From Brumimicrobium oceani (GTDB lineage Bacteria; Bacteroidota; Bacteroidia; Flavobacteriales_D; Crocinitomicaceae): a DNA stretch of 64,000 nt. The position numbers and the translations under genes are program-made. The DNA lies in assembly GCF_003143775.1 (NCBI RefSeq), contig NZ_QFRJ01000014.1:24918-88917 (forward strand), in the 5' to 3' direction. Of the stretch, positions 1-9,220 are shown piece after piece. The notes under the pieces were generated by a model that worked only from the letters and a program-made list of their open reading frames with translations, had not been told where the DNA came from and ran no database searches. Numbering within the stretch: position 1 is the stretch's first letter; each line of letters starts with the position of its first letter.

Positions 1-1554
1 CAAATTCAGATCTTGCCAGAGCAACTGCAAGATGAAAAGTATATTCTTAGTGCAGCCAACAAGAAAAATAAAGGAAACAAAGAGGATTTTCCCTTTTATT
101 ACATTCGTAAACGTTCAATTGACGCTCGAAAAAAGCCCGTAAAATATAATCTTCAAGTAGTTTTAACATCAGAGAAACAAGAGTTAACTGTTCCTCAGGT
201 GAAGTACGGAAACGTTGCAAACGGTGAAGCAGTTCATATAATAGGAGCGGGGCCAGCAGGCTTGTTTGCCGCCCTTGAAGCTATAGAGTTAGGGTTAAAA
301 CCTATTGTTTACGAAAGAGGAAAAGATGTACGTGAACGAAGAAGAGACTTGGCGGCTATAAATAAAGAGCACATCGTAAACCCAGAATCTAATTACTGTT
401 ATGGAGAGGGAGGAGCAGGAACTTATTCCGACGGTAAATTATATACCCGTTCTAAAAAACGAGGAAATGTGCTGAAAGTGTTAGAATTGTTTGTTCAATT
501 CGGTTCGCCTTATGACATTTTAGTGGACGCACACCCACACATCGGAACAAACAAATTGCCTGCGATTATTACAGCAATGAGAAATCAAATCATTGCTTCG
601 GGTGGGGAGGTTCATTTCAATACAAAAGTGACTGATTTCTTAATTGAAGAAAACAAAATTCAAGGACTTGAGCTAAATCACGACAAGAAGGTAGAGACTC
701 AGTATGTGATTCTGGCCACTGGACATTCTGCAAGAGACATTTTTGAATTGTTGAGAGGGAAGAATGTCAAAATGGAAGCCAAGGGTTTTGCACTGGGAGT
801 TCGAATTGAGCATCCGCAAGAATTGATTGATAAAATTCAATATCATGGAAGGCTGAACGATGAATTTTTGCCGCCTTCCACTTATAGCTTGGTTACTCAA
901 GTGAATGACACGGGGGTGTACTCCTTTTGTATGTGTCCTGGCGGAATAGTAGCGCCTTGTGCAACATCGCCTGGTGAAGTTGTAACCAATGGTTGGTCGC
1001 CTTCAAAAAGAAATAATCCCTATTCCAATTCAGGAATTGTAGTAGAAATTGATCCGAAGCGATTACCGAATTACGAGCCCAATAATCCATTTGTAGGTTT
1101 AGATTTTCAAGCTTCGGTGGAGAAAGCTTGTTGGGAAGCAGGTGGGAAAACACAAGCGGTTCCAGCGCAAAGAATGCTAGATTTTGTAAATAGAAAAGTT
1201 TCAAAAGACCTACCGAAAAGTAGTCATCAACCCGGAATGAAAAGTGTGGACTTAAACAAAGTTTTGCCGCATTTTATCGCCAATAATTTACGAAGAGCCT
1301 TTAAGGATTTTGGTAAGAAAATGGATGGATATTTAACCAATGATGCTGTTTTGATGGCTCCAGAATCTAGAACCTCTTCACCAATTTCTATCCCCAGAAA
1401 TCCCGAAACTTTGCAACATGTTGAGATTTCAGGATTGTATCCGTGTGGAGAAGGTGCTGGATACGCAGGTGGAATTGCTTCTGCAGCCGTGGATGGTTTG
1501 AATTGTATTCAGGCGGTGGCGAGAATTATTGAAAGAAATTCCAAAAATAAATAA
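1..1554 (+). CDS. FAD-dependent oxidoreductase (COG2509-like), 5' end cut by window
   Basis: The frame is open to the first base, so a handful of N-terminal codons lie outside; a TTG at 13 could be read as a start but the family has a conserved N-terminal strand before it, so I treat the gene as partial. An N-terminal domain with the motif KRSIDARKK precedes an FAD-binding Rossmann fold (GAGPAGLFAA, about 77-86 residues from the TTG). A second dinucleotide motif (ATGHSARDIF) and a C-terminal FAD-contacting segment (PCGEGAGYAGG) follow. The family is a group of large bacterial flavoproteins without a firmly known substrate. Length (about 517 residues visible) agrees with full members. No partner gene is visible on either side; the next gene is 240 bp away. 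Confidence 0.85.
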   Translation, partial: QIQILPEQLQDEKYILSAANKKNKGNKEDFPFYYIRKRSIDARKKPVKYNLQVVLTSEKQELTVPQVKYGNVANGEAVHIIGAGPAGLFAALEAIELGLKPIVYERGKDVRERRRDLAAINKEHIVNPESNYCYGEGGAGTYSDGKLYTRSKKRGNVLKVLELFVQFGSPYDILVDAHPHIGTNKLPAIITAMRNQIIASGGEVHFNTKVTDFLIEENKIQGLELNHDKKVETQYVILATGHSARDIFELLRGKNVKMEAKGFALGVRIEHPQELIDKIQYHGRLNDEFLPPSTYSLVTQVNDTGVYSFCMCPGGIVAPCATSPGEVVTNGWSPSKRNNPYSNSGIVVEIDPKRLPNYEPNNPFVGLDFQASVEKACWEAGGKTQAVPAQRMLDFVNRKVSKDLPKSSHQPGMKSVDLNKVLPHFIANNLRRAFKDFGKKMDGYLTNDAVLMAPESRTSSPISIPRNPETLQHVEISGLYPCGEGAGYAGGIASAAVDGLNCIQAVARIIERNSKNK

Positions 1555-1582
1555 CCCAAATCAAATTATAACGCCGTAGCAG

Positions 1583-1602
1583 GGACGATTTGTAAATCGT
1601 CC
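1583..1602. repeat. Perfect 20-bp palindrome (REP-like)
   Basis: GGACGATTT and AAATCGTCC flank a GT loop, giving a nine-base-pair hairpin 30 bp after the flavoprotein stop. A decayed second copy (TGTAAATTGTCCG) follows at about 1628-1641. The pattern resembles a REP-like intergenic palindrome. There is no T-run, so it is not an obvious intrinsic terminator. Confidence 0.5.
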
Positions 1603-1798
1603 GTTTACAGTTATAATTCGGGTTATATGTAAATTGTCCGTTTCATTTTAATGTAGATCGAGGATTGTGAAATGAAGGGGTTAAAGCTTCTCCATTGGTG
1701 ATGTGTGTTAAAGAAAATTCCAATTCTTCCTCAACTTTTGTTACATTGAAATCATTCGTTCAGTGCTATCTTTGTTTTTCATAAAATTAGAGAGAGAA

Positions 1799-2410
1799 AT
1801 GGAAGAGTTTTGGAATGATCGTTATTCGGGCGTAGAGTTTGCCTATGGTGAAGAACCTAATGAATACTTTAGAGAACAATTGGCAAAAATTAAACCGGGC
1901 AGAATTTTATTGCCTGCCGACGGCGAAGGAAGAAATGGAGTTTGTGCAGCACGTCAAGGCTGGGAGGTTGAATCTTTTGATATCAGTAGTGAAGGAAAAA
2001 AGAAAGCAGAACAATTGGCGGCTAAACATAACTTAAGCATAAATTATCAGGTAGGTAGATTGGAAGATTTGAGTTATGAACCTGAGTCGTTTGATGCCAT
2101 TGCTTTAATTTTTACACATTTTGATCCAAAGGTGAGGGCAGAATACCGCAAAGAATTTGTGAAATTATTAAAACCTGGTGGAATCATTATTTCTGAGACA
2201 TTTAGTACAAACCATCTTGCCTACAATAAAGCCAATCCTAAGGTGGGGGGACCAAAAAATATTGAGTTTTTAACTTCCTTGAAACAAGTGAAAGAGGAAT
2301 TTAAAGGAATTGAGATGGAGGAGCTCTATCCTGTTGAAGCGATCTTTGACGAAGGAACTTTTCACGTAGGAAAAGGTGAGGTTATTCGTTTTTTGGGACG
2401 AAAATTATAG
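1799..2410 (+). CDS. Class I SAM-dependent methyltransferase
   Basis: A 203-residue cytosolic methyltransferase. I chose the ATG at 1799, preceded by the purine-rich AGAGAGAA, over an upstream GTG at 1763 whose extra residues do not look like the family. The start EEFWNDRYSG with a following YGEEPN is typical of small TehB/TPMT-like methyltransferases. Motif I is LPADGEGRNG (about residues 36-45), the acidic motif II region is FDIS, and the post-motif segment is LLKPGGIIISE. The substrate cannot be told from sequence. It stands alone between two intergenic regions and is followed by a strong bidirectional terminator, so it is probably monocistronic. A second unrelated TPMT-like methyltransferase lies at 23569-24165. 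Confidence 0.85.
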   Translation: MEEFWNDRYSGVEFAYGEEPNEYFREQLAKIKPGRILLPADGEGRNGVCAARQGWEVESFDISSEGKKKAEQLAAKHNLSINYQVGRLEDLSYEPESFDAIALIFTHFDPKVRAEYRKEFVKLLKPGGIIISETFSTNHLAYNKANPKVGGPKNIEFLTSLKQVKEEFKGIEMEELYPVEAIFDEGTFHVGKGEVIRFLGRKL

Positions 2411-2581
2411 AATAAAATGTTTGTATCTTTAGTTTGCGAAGGACTTTGTCGGTTCACTGATTAATCACATGCTAAATTAAACTTAAAGATATTGAATTTT
2501 AGATCGTCTTACAAAACATGTTGAGCTAGCTGAAATACTGATGTTTGACTATCCGTCTATGTGCCCGCTTGAAGACCTTAA

Positions 2582-2628
2582 AAAAGCCCACAAACCTGAG
2601 TTAATTTCCATCAGGTTTGTGGGCTTTT
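2582..2628. terminator. Bidirectional intrinsic terminator
   Basis: AAAAGCCCACAAACCTGA (2582-2599) is the exact reverse complement of 2611-2628, separated by 11 bases. The stem ends in A and T runs on both sides, so it can stop the methyltransferase transcript on the plus strand and the RNA methyltransferase transcript on the minus strand, which converge here. Confidence 0.85.
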
Positions 2629-2684
2629 GTTTTGTTCTTTTACACCATGAGCCATTGATTTTGACACTGAACTTTTGATTCCTT

Positions 2685-3419
2685 TTAGGTTGATTCGTTT
2701 CTAGGTCTTGAGAATTCTGAAAGAAAAACAGAAGTGGCCATCGCTACATTTAAAGATTCTCCCGCTCCAAATTTTGGAACTGTAACAGGATCTGTTATCA
2801 GAGAAAGCACATCCTCACTAATGCCATTTCCTTCGTTACCCATGACAAGGATTCCCTTTTTCTGAATTTCTTTTTGGTAAATATTTTCTCCTTCCAGCAG
2901 CGAACCATAAATTGGTAAATCGGTTTTTTCAAGCGCTTCTTTTAGCGCTAAGTATTCAATGTTTACATTGAAAATAGCGCCCATTGAAGCTTGCACTACT
3001 TTTGGATTGTAGCAATCTACGGTTTCTTTAGAGGCGATAATGTGCTGGACTCCAAACCATGAAGCCAAACGCATTATTGTACCCAGATTTCCAGGGTCTT
3101 GAATGGTGTCTAAAGCAATATAAAATGCTGGACGAGCGCCTACACTAGGCAAATAATTGCATATCGCCACTTGTTTTTGTGGATGTTTTAGCGTTGAGAT
3201 TTGGCCAAGTGCCCTTTGATCTATTTCTTCAAATAAAACATGTTCTGGTAGCTTTCCATCGACTTTTTCAGTTCCATAAATTTGAACCAAACTTTCAGGA
3301 GCATATTGAATGGCTTCTGCAATCATTTTTGGTCCTTCAATAATAAACTGCCGACTGATATCACGAAATTTCTTTTTGTGTAGCGAGCGAATAAACTTGA
3401 TTTGTTCTTTTGAGATCAT
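2685..3419 (-). CDS. TrmH/SpoU-family RNA 2'-O-methyltransferase
   Basis: A 244-residue RNA methyltransferase of the SPOUT class. The N-terminal 80 residues form a substrate-binding domain beginning with the family-typical ISKEQIKFIRSL. The knot domain carries the three SpoU motifs: LDTIQDPGNLGTIMRLA (motif 1, with the Asn and Arg that contact substrate), VMGNEGNGIS (motif 2), and VPKFGAGESLNVAMAT (motif 3). It methylates ribose in tRNA or rRNA, but the target base cannot be inferred. It is divergent from the tamL gene at 5720, an arrangement I know from Flavobacteriia; here about 2.3 kb, holding a small secreted protein and a lectin pseudogene, separates the two. Confidence 0.9.
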   Translation of the reverse strand: MISKEQIKFIRSLHKKKFRDISRQFIIEGPKMIAEAIQYAPESLVQIYGTEKVDGKLPEHVLFEEIDQRALGQISTLKHPQKQVAICNYLPSVGARPAFYIALDTIQDPGNLGTIMRLASWFGVQHIIASKETVDCYNPKVVQASMGAIFNVNIEYLALKEALEKTDLPIYGSLLEGENIYQKEIQKKGILVMGNEGNGISEDVLSLITDPVTVPKFGAGESLNVAMATSVFLSEFSRPRNEST

Positions 3420-3481
3420 AGTTGCGGGAAATTAATCTGACGTAAAAATAGAAATGTTTCAAGGTAATTGACAATTAACAA

Positions 3482-3495
3482 TTGATAATTATCAA
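3482..3495. repeat. Short AT-rich palindrome
   Basis: TTGATAATTATCAA is a perfect 14-bp palindrome in the divergent region upstream of the small secreted protein. Related TGATAATTA and ATTATCAA words recur just after that gene (3885-3915) and upstream of tamL (5667-5680). These may be regulatory sites or chance in AT-rich DNA. Confidence 0.3.
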
Positions 3496-3531
3496 ATGAG
3501 GTAAAGTTTTATCCGTTAACTCTGTTTTCCT

Positions 3532-3539
3532 TACATTTG
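3532..3539 (+). promoter_or_regulatory. Bacteroidota -7 box (TACATTTG)
   Basis: TACATTTG matches the TAnnTTTG consensus exactly and lies 18 bp before the ATG at 3558. That places a start site about 10 bases before the start codon. No clear TTG -33 element is visible at the expected distance. Confidence 0.5.
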
Positions 3540-3557
3540 GACTAAAAGAAATTGATT

Positions 3558-3881
3558 ATGAAAAATGTGAAATTATTTACTTTGCTTACTTTATTGATGA
3601 CAATTTTGAGTTTTCAAAGTTTGGCACAGAACATTTCCACCGTAATTATTTCTGCGGTTAATTACTCTGGAACAATAAGTATTCAGGTTGTAAAACCCGA
3701 TTATACGGTAGGCGAAAAATTTTATGTTCGAAAAGATAAAAAAGTATTTTTCGTTGAAGTGAAAAAAATACTCGATTCATGGATCAATGAAGGCTTTACC
3801 ATAACCCATACTGAATCTTACATACATCCTAGCACTTATAGCATCCATCATCATTATATTTTGAAGAAAGAGGAGGAGTAG
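3558..3881 (+). CDS. Small secreted protein, unknown function
   Basis: A 107-residue protein with a clear signal peptide (MKNVKLFTLLTLLMTILSF, ending near LAQ) and no lipobox Cys, so it is probably released to the periplasm or cell surface. The ATG at 3558 is preferred to the TTG at 3552 because it starts the signal peptide directly. The mature part is short and basic in the middle (RKDKK) and ends in a His-rich stretch (SIHHHYILKK), which might bind metal. I do not recognise a family. It has its own -7 box and stands between the divergent RNA methyltransferase gene and the lectin pseudogene, on the opposite strand to both. Confidence 0.6.
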   Translation: MKNVKLFTLLTLLMTILSFQSLAQNISTVIISAVNYSGTISIQVVKPDYTVGEKFYVRKDKKVFFVEVKKILDSWINEGFTITHTESYIHPSTYSIHHHYILKKEEE

Positions 3882-4059
3882 ATAATTATCAATTTTTACT
3901 AGGTGATAATTAGAATTTACTGATTGTTGAAAATATGGCCACTATTCATACATTGACGTTGATAGGAATGAAAAAACCATAGACCCACGAACATAAAATA
4001 TTTACGTTTGTGAATCTAAGGTTAATGTGAAAATAATTAAATCTGATTTTATGCGATAA

Positions 4060-5177
4060 TTATTTGCTCATCAATTTCTGGTTCCCACCAGGTATAAAAG
4101 TTTTACCAGTAGAGGAATTAATGAGATACCATTCTGTAGTTATTGCATTATGGTTGTCCCATAAATGTACAGGGTTGCCATTATTATTGTGTTTGTTGTC
4201 TTTTAAGCAAACAACTTTTCCACTTTTATGGAAGATTTTAAATCTGCCATTACCTAGGTGTTCTAAATAAAACTGTTGTGCCGCATTGTTTGTGTTGGTT
4301 TCCCAGCCGTGTATTGGCGTACCCTTATCTGTTTTTCCACCTTTGCAGTCCATTGCGATTCCTCTATATTGGTGTTCGCCTGATGTTATTGTGTAATATT
4401 CACTATTGTGACCTTTCTCAAAATGAAACTTTTTATTTGGGTTTGCATCTTTGTTCCAAATGGTCATCAAATTTCCTTTTCTGTACCAATCAGGGTTTTT
4501 TCCTGGGAATTGCAAATACCCATTGTCATTGCGTCCGTAGCTCATTCCCGATTGTATGTAATATACTCCCTCTGGCACTTTTACTCCCTTGAGCGCGGCT
4601 GCCTCGGTCGTTGCTGATTCGGTTGGTTTTATGGCTTTTTTTGTTGAAGCATCTAATAAATACCATTCGTTGTGCAAGCCTTCGTGATCATTCCAAACTT
4701 GTACATTTGTACCGTTTCCAGCACCTTGATTTTCAAGGTTTACAATTTTTCCTGATTTTGTGTAAATTTTAAAACGCCCGTTGCCGAGATGTTTAAACAG
4801 GAATTTCTGATTGTCTCCACCATTTTTCTCCCATATTCCAATGTTTTTTCCACCTGCAACATCGATTCTAGAAGTCGGTATATCAGCGATATAAATTTCC
4901 TACCAGCCTTGCTCATCCGTTTCTACAAGCGTAAATCTTTTTGTTAGCGCATTGTCTAAAGTCCAAACCCGAATGTTATCACCTTTTGCTGCCAATGAAC
5001 CACCGCCAGGGTTTTCCCAACATCCACCAGCATTCCTGCCGTAGTGTACAGCTGATTGTATAATTAACTTTTTCCTGTTGGCAGCACAGCAGAGCTTGTT
5101 GGTTGTGCATCTGTTGTCATACTGATTCCCAAAAGCATGATCAGTACTGTTATTGATTTTAAAAAATTCTTTCTCAT
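4060..5177 (-). pseudogene. Ricin-B/beta-trefoil lectin-like exported protein, broken by a frameshift and an amber codon
   Basis: Three readable pieces line up as one gene. The ATG at 5177 starts a good signal peptide (MRKNFLKSITVLIMLLGIS, cleavage near TDAQ). That frame stops at 5064-5066, just after a run of five A (5069-5073, minus-strand sense); one extra A would join it to the body frame at KKLIIQSAVHYGRNAGG. The body frame is interrupted by TAG at 4900-4902 between EQGW and EIYIADIP, where a Tyr codon would fit, and then runs on to the stop at 4060. The body holds two tandem trefoil-like halves with matching blocks (LGNGRFKIYTKSGK and LGNGRFKIFHKSGK) and repeated NEWYLLDAS / TEWYLINSS segments. 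An intact version would be about 370 residues. The stretches at 4900-5217 and 4060-4677 are parts of it and not separate genes. Confidence 0.75.
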
Positions 5178-5705
5178 AATCACTTAATTTAACATTAATA
5201 AAATATTTATCATTCACCTACTCTTCACGATTTTCGAAACTCGTCTAGACTTTTGTTTATACAGGTTTATTAGAATTTGTCCTGCTTTTATTCCCCATTG
5301 CAACGGAGTTTATAGTTGTGCTGTATTGGTTTAGCGCAATTACACTTAACCTACCTGATTTCCTTCAGTGTAAACTTAACACTAACTTCTCTTAAATACT
5401 TGTGAAATTTGGTGATTTATAACGATTGTAACTATGATTTTTATCAGGTTTGCATATCTTAAACCGGCACAATTGAAACTAAAGATTCTAGGCGGAAACA
5501 GTGGCTAAAAAAGACAATTAAATCTCATTTTTCTTGGCTCATGTTATTGCTTGATTTTCTTCTTAAATGAAAATTCTTTATTTCTGTTTTCTTTACATTT
5601 TGACCTTTCATTATCTAATCAGCTTGTGGAATTAGGTTTAAAAAACAGAATTAGAGAATTATCAATTTTTAATTATCAATTGTCACATTATCACTAACTG
5701 ATTCG
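5178..5705. other. Intergenic region upstream of tamL
   Basis: About 530 bp between the lectin pseudogene and tamL. I see no coding frame, RNA gene or strong hairpin. Short ATTATCAATT words near 5667-5682 resemble those around the small secreted gene at 3558. Confidence 0.4.
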
Positions 5706-5713
5706 TACTTTTG
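5706..5713 (+). promoter_or_regulatory. Bacteroidota -7 box (TACTTTTG)
   Basis: TACTTTTG fits TAnnTTTG, with a TTG at 5680-5682 as a possible -33 element (23-bp spacing, slightly long). If used, transcription would start within a few bases of the GTG at 5720 and the tamL mRNA would be almost leaderless. Confidence 0.4.
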
Positions 5714-5719
5714 TCTGTT

Positions 5720-8383
5720 GTGAAGATATTTAAGCGCTATATTCTCCTTTCTGTGCTTTTCAGCATTATTGCGGCGTGCAATATTACTCGGAATGTTCCC
5801 GATGGCTATTACCTTTTGGTGAAGAATGTAGTTGAGATGCCGAAAGAGACAAGAATCAGTAAAAGCGAAGTGGAAAGCGTTATTCGGCAAAGACCAAACT
5901 ACAAAACCCTTGGACTAAAGCTGAAATTACGTGCTTTTAACGCAATAGATTCTACAAAGACAGAAATTGATAGGAAAGAGCGTTATTTCAAGTTCCGTAA
6001 GAAAAACAGAAAGCGTATTTCCCGACAGGAAAAAATTAATGATAGACGCATAGCACGTGCTTTGAAGCGAGGAGAAGATTTCTATAAGCCAAAAGAAATT
6101 GATTTAAAAGATACTTTAGATCCCCGCCCTACAATCAGAGAAAGAATAAAATACGATTATGGAGAAGCACCGGTGATTTTTGACTCCTCATCAATGATTG
6201 TCTCCAAAGATCAGATTCAACTTCTTTTGCAGAAAAAAGGATATTTTAATGCTGAAGTAACTGCAGCGGTTAAACCTAAAGGAAAAAAGAAGTATGAGGT
6301 ACATTATGATCTTACTCCAAAAGACTTACATTTTGTAGATTCTATTTTTTTAAGGACGCAAAATAGTGCGGTAAAAGCGACTTATGAAAAGTTTTTGAAG
6401 GAGGGGAAAGATGTATTGATTCCACCATTTCGTTTTGATTCTGAAGCATTAGCGAAGATGCGAAAATCTTTATCTGATTATATGAAGAACAACGCGCTGT
6501 ATGGTTTTAAGGAGAGTTATGTTTCTTTTGAAGTAGACACCCTTAGGTCTGGCGATACCATCAAAATTGCAGTAGATATTTCTAAAAGAATAGTGGGGAA
6601 AGAGGAAACAGAGGCATTTAAGCCCTTCGCATATACCAAAGTTAGAAATGTACACTTTCATCTCATGGATACCTTAAATTATCCAGGGAATTTTCAGAAA
6701 GAACAACTGGAGCCAAGAGGTATTCAATTGGGACCTTATGACAATATCCCTACTTTCGACACGCTTGTTTATGATTGGTACGATGGACGCAACGCGCAAT
6801 TTAGAACAGCTACCTTCTTTTATAATGGAAAACTAACTACGAGGGCAGAATTGATTGAGTTTCAAAACTATTTGGAGGAGACCAATTATTATAAAGGGGA
6901 TTATTTGGGGCAATCTTATAACCGATTGATGAACCTCAATATATTTAAAACGGTAAAGCCGGAAATTATTGAAAATGAAGATAATAGTATTGATGTTCAT
7001 TATTATCTTACCCCTCAAAAACAAAGAACTTTTAGTTTTGAACCAAAGGCTACTCACTCAAGCAGTTATTTAGGTATTTCAACCTCTTTAAATTATATAA
7101 ATAGAAATTTATATCGATCGGGTAATCGTTTGAAAATTAGTTTCAGTGGTGGTTTTGAATCACAGCCAGATGTTTTCTCGACCAACGATGAATCTGCGGT
7201 TTTGAATGATGGAACTCGTAGTTTTAACTCTCTTGAGTTTGGTCCGTCGATAGAATTAGATATTCCACGATTGTATCCCTTAAAGTTGAAACGTTTATCT
7301 AAAAATCAGAATCCTACAACCACTTTTTCAGCAGTTTATAACTTTCAACAAAGATCTGAGTTTAAGCGTCAAACCGTTCAATTAAATTATTTGTGGAAAT
7401 TTTTTGATATAGATAGAACTCAGGTTTTTACGGTAGGTATTCCTGTGATTGGTGGAATTCAATTTGTGAGGATTGATAAAACGGAAGGTTTTAAAAACCG
7501 ATTAGAGCAGCAGAATGATTTATTTTTGATTAATGCCTACAGTAATCAAGCAATTTATAAAGATGCAGCTGTTACTTACAGTTTTACTAATCCAAAATTA
7601 AAAGAAGGTCGTATCACTTTTAATTATGGGTTTATTTTCGACATGGCCGGAATGACAATGAGCTTAATTACAAAAGATAAGCCTTCCAATGAAAATGGAT
7701 TTAAAGAGTTTTTGGGTCAGCGTTATTCACAGTTTGTGCGCTTAGACAATGAGTTTAGACTGCACCATTATTTCAACAAGCAATCTATACATTATCGTTT
7801 GCAAGTTGGGGCGGGTGTACCACTAGAAAACAACGGGCCTAGTTTACCATTTGATTACAGTTTTTTTGGTGGTGGATCCAATGATAATAGAGGTTTTCGC
7901 GCAAGATCACTCGGTCCTGGGGTTTACAAATATTATTTGGATACCAGTAGAACAGTGACAGAAATGGGGGATATGCGCCTAGGGGCATCAGTCGAATACC
8001 GATTTAAGATTTCAAGTCTTTTTGAAGGAGCAATTTTTAGCGATGTAGGAAATGTTTGGACTTATAACGAGGATCCTAATCGTTCTGGAGGTCAGATTAC
8101 TGCAGATTTTTATAAGCAATTAAGCGTTTCCGGTGGGATAGGTTTGCGATTAGACTTTACCTTTCTAATTGTTCGTTTAGATTTAGGTATTCCTTTGCGA
8201 AATCCAACCTTGCCCAAAAATGCGCAATGGATATTCCAAGATGATGCGCCATATATTCAGGAAGCTATTGATCAATGGGGAATAGATCCTGATACTGGGG
8301 ATTACTATTACAAAAGTGATAAGGCAAATTTCCCGAATCCTTTTCAGCCACAGTTCCATATTGCTATTGGTTATCCTTTTTAG
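5720..8383 (+). CDS. tamL: TamL-like lipidated BamA/TamA-family outer-membrane protein
   Basis: An 887-residue Omp85-family protein. The GTG at 5720 (after an alternative TTG at 5711) gives MKIFKRYILLSVLFSIIAAC, a lipoprotein signal with Cys20, which is the hallmark of the Bacteroidota TamL branch. Residues 20-430 hold a basic linker and POTRA-like repeats (for example KKGYFNAEV and NNALYGFKESYV). The C-terminal half is a beta barrel with the conserved Omp85 loop motif (GGSNDNRGFRAR), a DVGNVW strand, and a terminal Phe (HIAIGYPF). It should insert or export proteins at the outer membrane, normally with TamB. No tamB follows here; a repeat block comes next. It is divergent from the TrmH-family gene. 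I am sure of the family and less sure of the exact paralogue. Confidence 0.88.
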   Translation: MKIFKRYILLSVLFSIIAACNITRNVPDGYYLLVKNVVEMPKETRISKSEVESVIRQRPNYKTLGLKLKLRAFNAIDSTKTEIDRKERYFKFRKKNRKRISRQEKINDRRIARALKRGEDFYKPKEIDLKDTLDPRPTIRERIKYDYGEAPVIFDSSSMIVSKDQIQLLLQKKGYFNAEVTAAVKPKGKKKYEVHYDLTPKDLHFVDSIFLRTQNSAVKATYEKFLKEGKDVLIPPFRFDSEALAKMRKSLSDYMKNNALYGFKESYVSFEVDTLRSGDTIKIAVDISKRIVGKEETEAFKPFAYTKVRNVHFHLMDTLNYPGNFQKEQLEPRGIQLGPYDNIPTFDTLVYDWYDGRNAQFRTATFFYNGKLTTRAELIEFQNYLEETNYYKGDYLGQSYNRLMNLNIFKTVKPEIIENEDNSIDVHYYLTPQKQRTFSFEPKATHSSSYLGISTSLNYINRNLYRSGNRLKISFSGGFESQPDVFSTNDESAVLNDGTRSFNSLEFGPSIELDIPRLYPLKLKRLSKNQNPTTTFSAVYNFQQRSEFKRQTVQLNYLWKFFDIDRTQVFTVGIPVIGGIQFVRIDKTEGFKNRLEQQNDLFLINAYSNQAIYKDAAVTYSFTNPKLKEGRITFNYGFIFDMAGMTMSLITKDKPSNENGFKEFLGQRYSQFVRLDNEFRLHHYFNKQSIHYRLQVGAGVPLENNGPSLPFDYSFFGGGSNDNRGFRARSLGPGVYKYYLDTSRTVTEMGDMRLGASVEYRFKISSLFEGAIFSDVGNVWTYNEDPNRSGGQITADFYKQLSVSGGIGLRLDFTFLIVRLDLGIPLRNPTLPKNAQWIFQDDAPYIQEAIDQWGIDPDTGDYYYKSDKANFPNPFQPQFHIAIGYPF

Positions 8384-8394
8384 GGGGGAGGGTG

Positions 8395-9220
8395 AATTTT
8401 TTCCCGCGGATTTTCGTAGATTTCGGAGAATTTTTTGATTCGCTGGTGCTCAGGTTTTTTCCGTGGATTTTCGCAGATTTCGTAGATTTGTTTGGATTCG
8501 CTGGCGCTCATTTTTTTCCCGCAGATTTTCGCAGATTTCGCAGATTTGTTTTGATTCGTTTTGTCAATTTGTGGGTCGCTTCGCTCTCTTTCGCTTTCTC
8601 ACTCTATTTTTTCTCCTGTAGATTTTCGTTGATTTTGTAGATCTGTTTTTGATTCGCTTGAGCTCATTTTTTTCCCGCAGATTTTCGCTGATTTCGCAGA
8701 TTTATTTTGATTCGCTGGCGCTCAGGTTTCTCCCGTAGATTTTCGTGATTTCGCAGATTTTTTTGGGGGTTCTTGTTATGAAGTTGTGGGTCGCTCCGCT
8801 CTCATTCGCTTTCTCACTCTATTTTTTCTCCTGTAGATTTTCGTTGATTTTGTAGATCTGTTTTTGATTCGCTTGAGCTCATTTTTTTTCCGCAGATTTT
8901 CGCAGATTTCGCAGATTTGTTTTGATTCGTTTTGTCAATTTGTGGGTCGCTTCGCTCTCTTTCGCTTTCTCACTCTATTTTCTCTCCTGTAGATTTTCGT
9001 TGATTTTGTAGATCTGTTTTTGATTCGCTTGAGCTCATTTTTTTCCCGCAGATTTTCGCTGATTTCGCAGATTTATTTTGATTCGCTGGCGCTCAGGTTT
9101 CTCCCGTAGATTTTCGTGATTTCGCAGATTTTTTTGGGGGTTCTTGTTATGAAGTTGTGGGTCGCTCCGCTCTCATTCTTTTTCTCACTTTATTTTTCTC
9201 CTGCAGATTTTCGTTGATAA
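8395..9220. repeat. Interspersed CGCAGATTTTCG repeat block with a 371-bp tandem duplication
   Basis: About twelve copies of a 28-bp unit of the form nGyAGATTTTCGnnGATTTyGyAGATnT are separated by two alternating linkers: GATTCGCTGGCGCTCA-type and a GTGGGTCGCTTCGCTCTC-type. A larger unit is duplicated in tandem: about 8500-8870 reappears from about 8871 to 9190 with an exact 371-bp offset (for example GATTCGTTTTGTCAATTTG at 8553 and 8924). An apparent reading frame at 8392-8640 is only translated repeat. Similar 'cgcagatt' intergenic repeats are known in other Bacteroidota, but their function is unknown. Confidence 0.8.

Noticed and set aside
1763..1798. GTG start extending the first methyltransferase
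   Set aside because: The added residues are unlike the family, and the ATG at 1799 has a purine-rich sequence just upstream.
8392..8640. 82-codon plus-strand frame
   Set aside because: It translates the CGCAGATTTTCG repeat block; the amino-acid pattern is a repeat of Phe/Asp/Arg words with no protein-like character.
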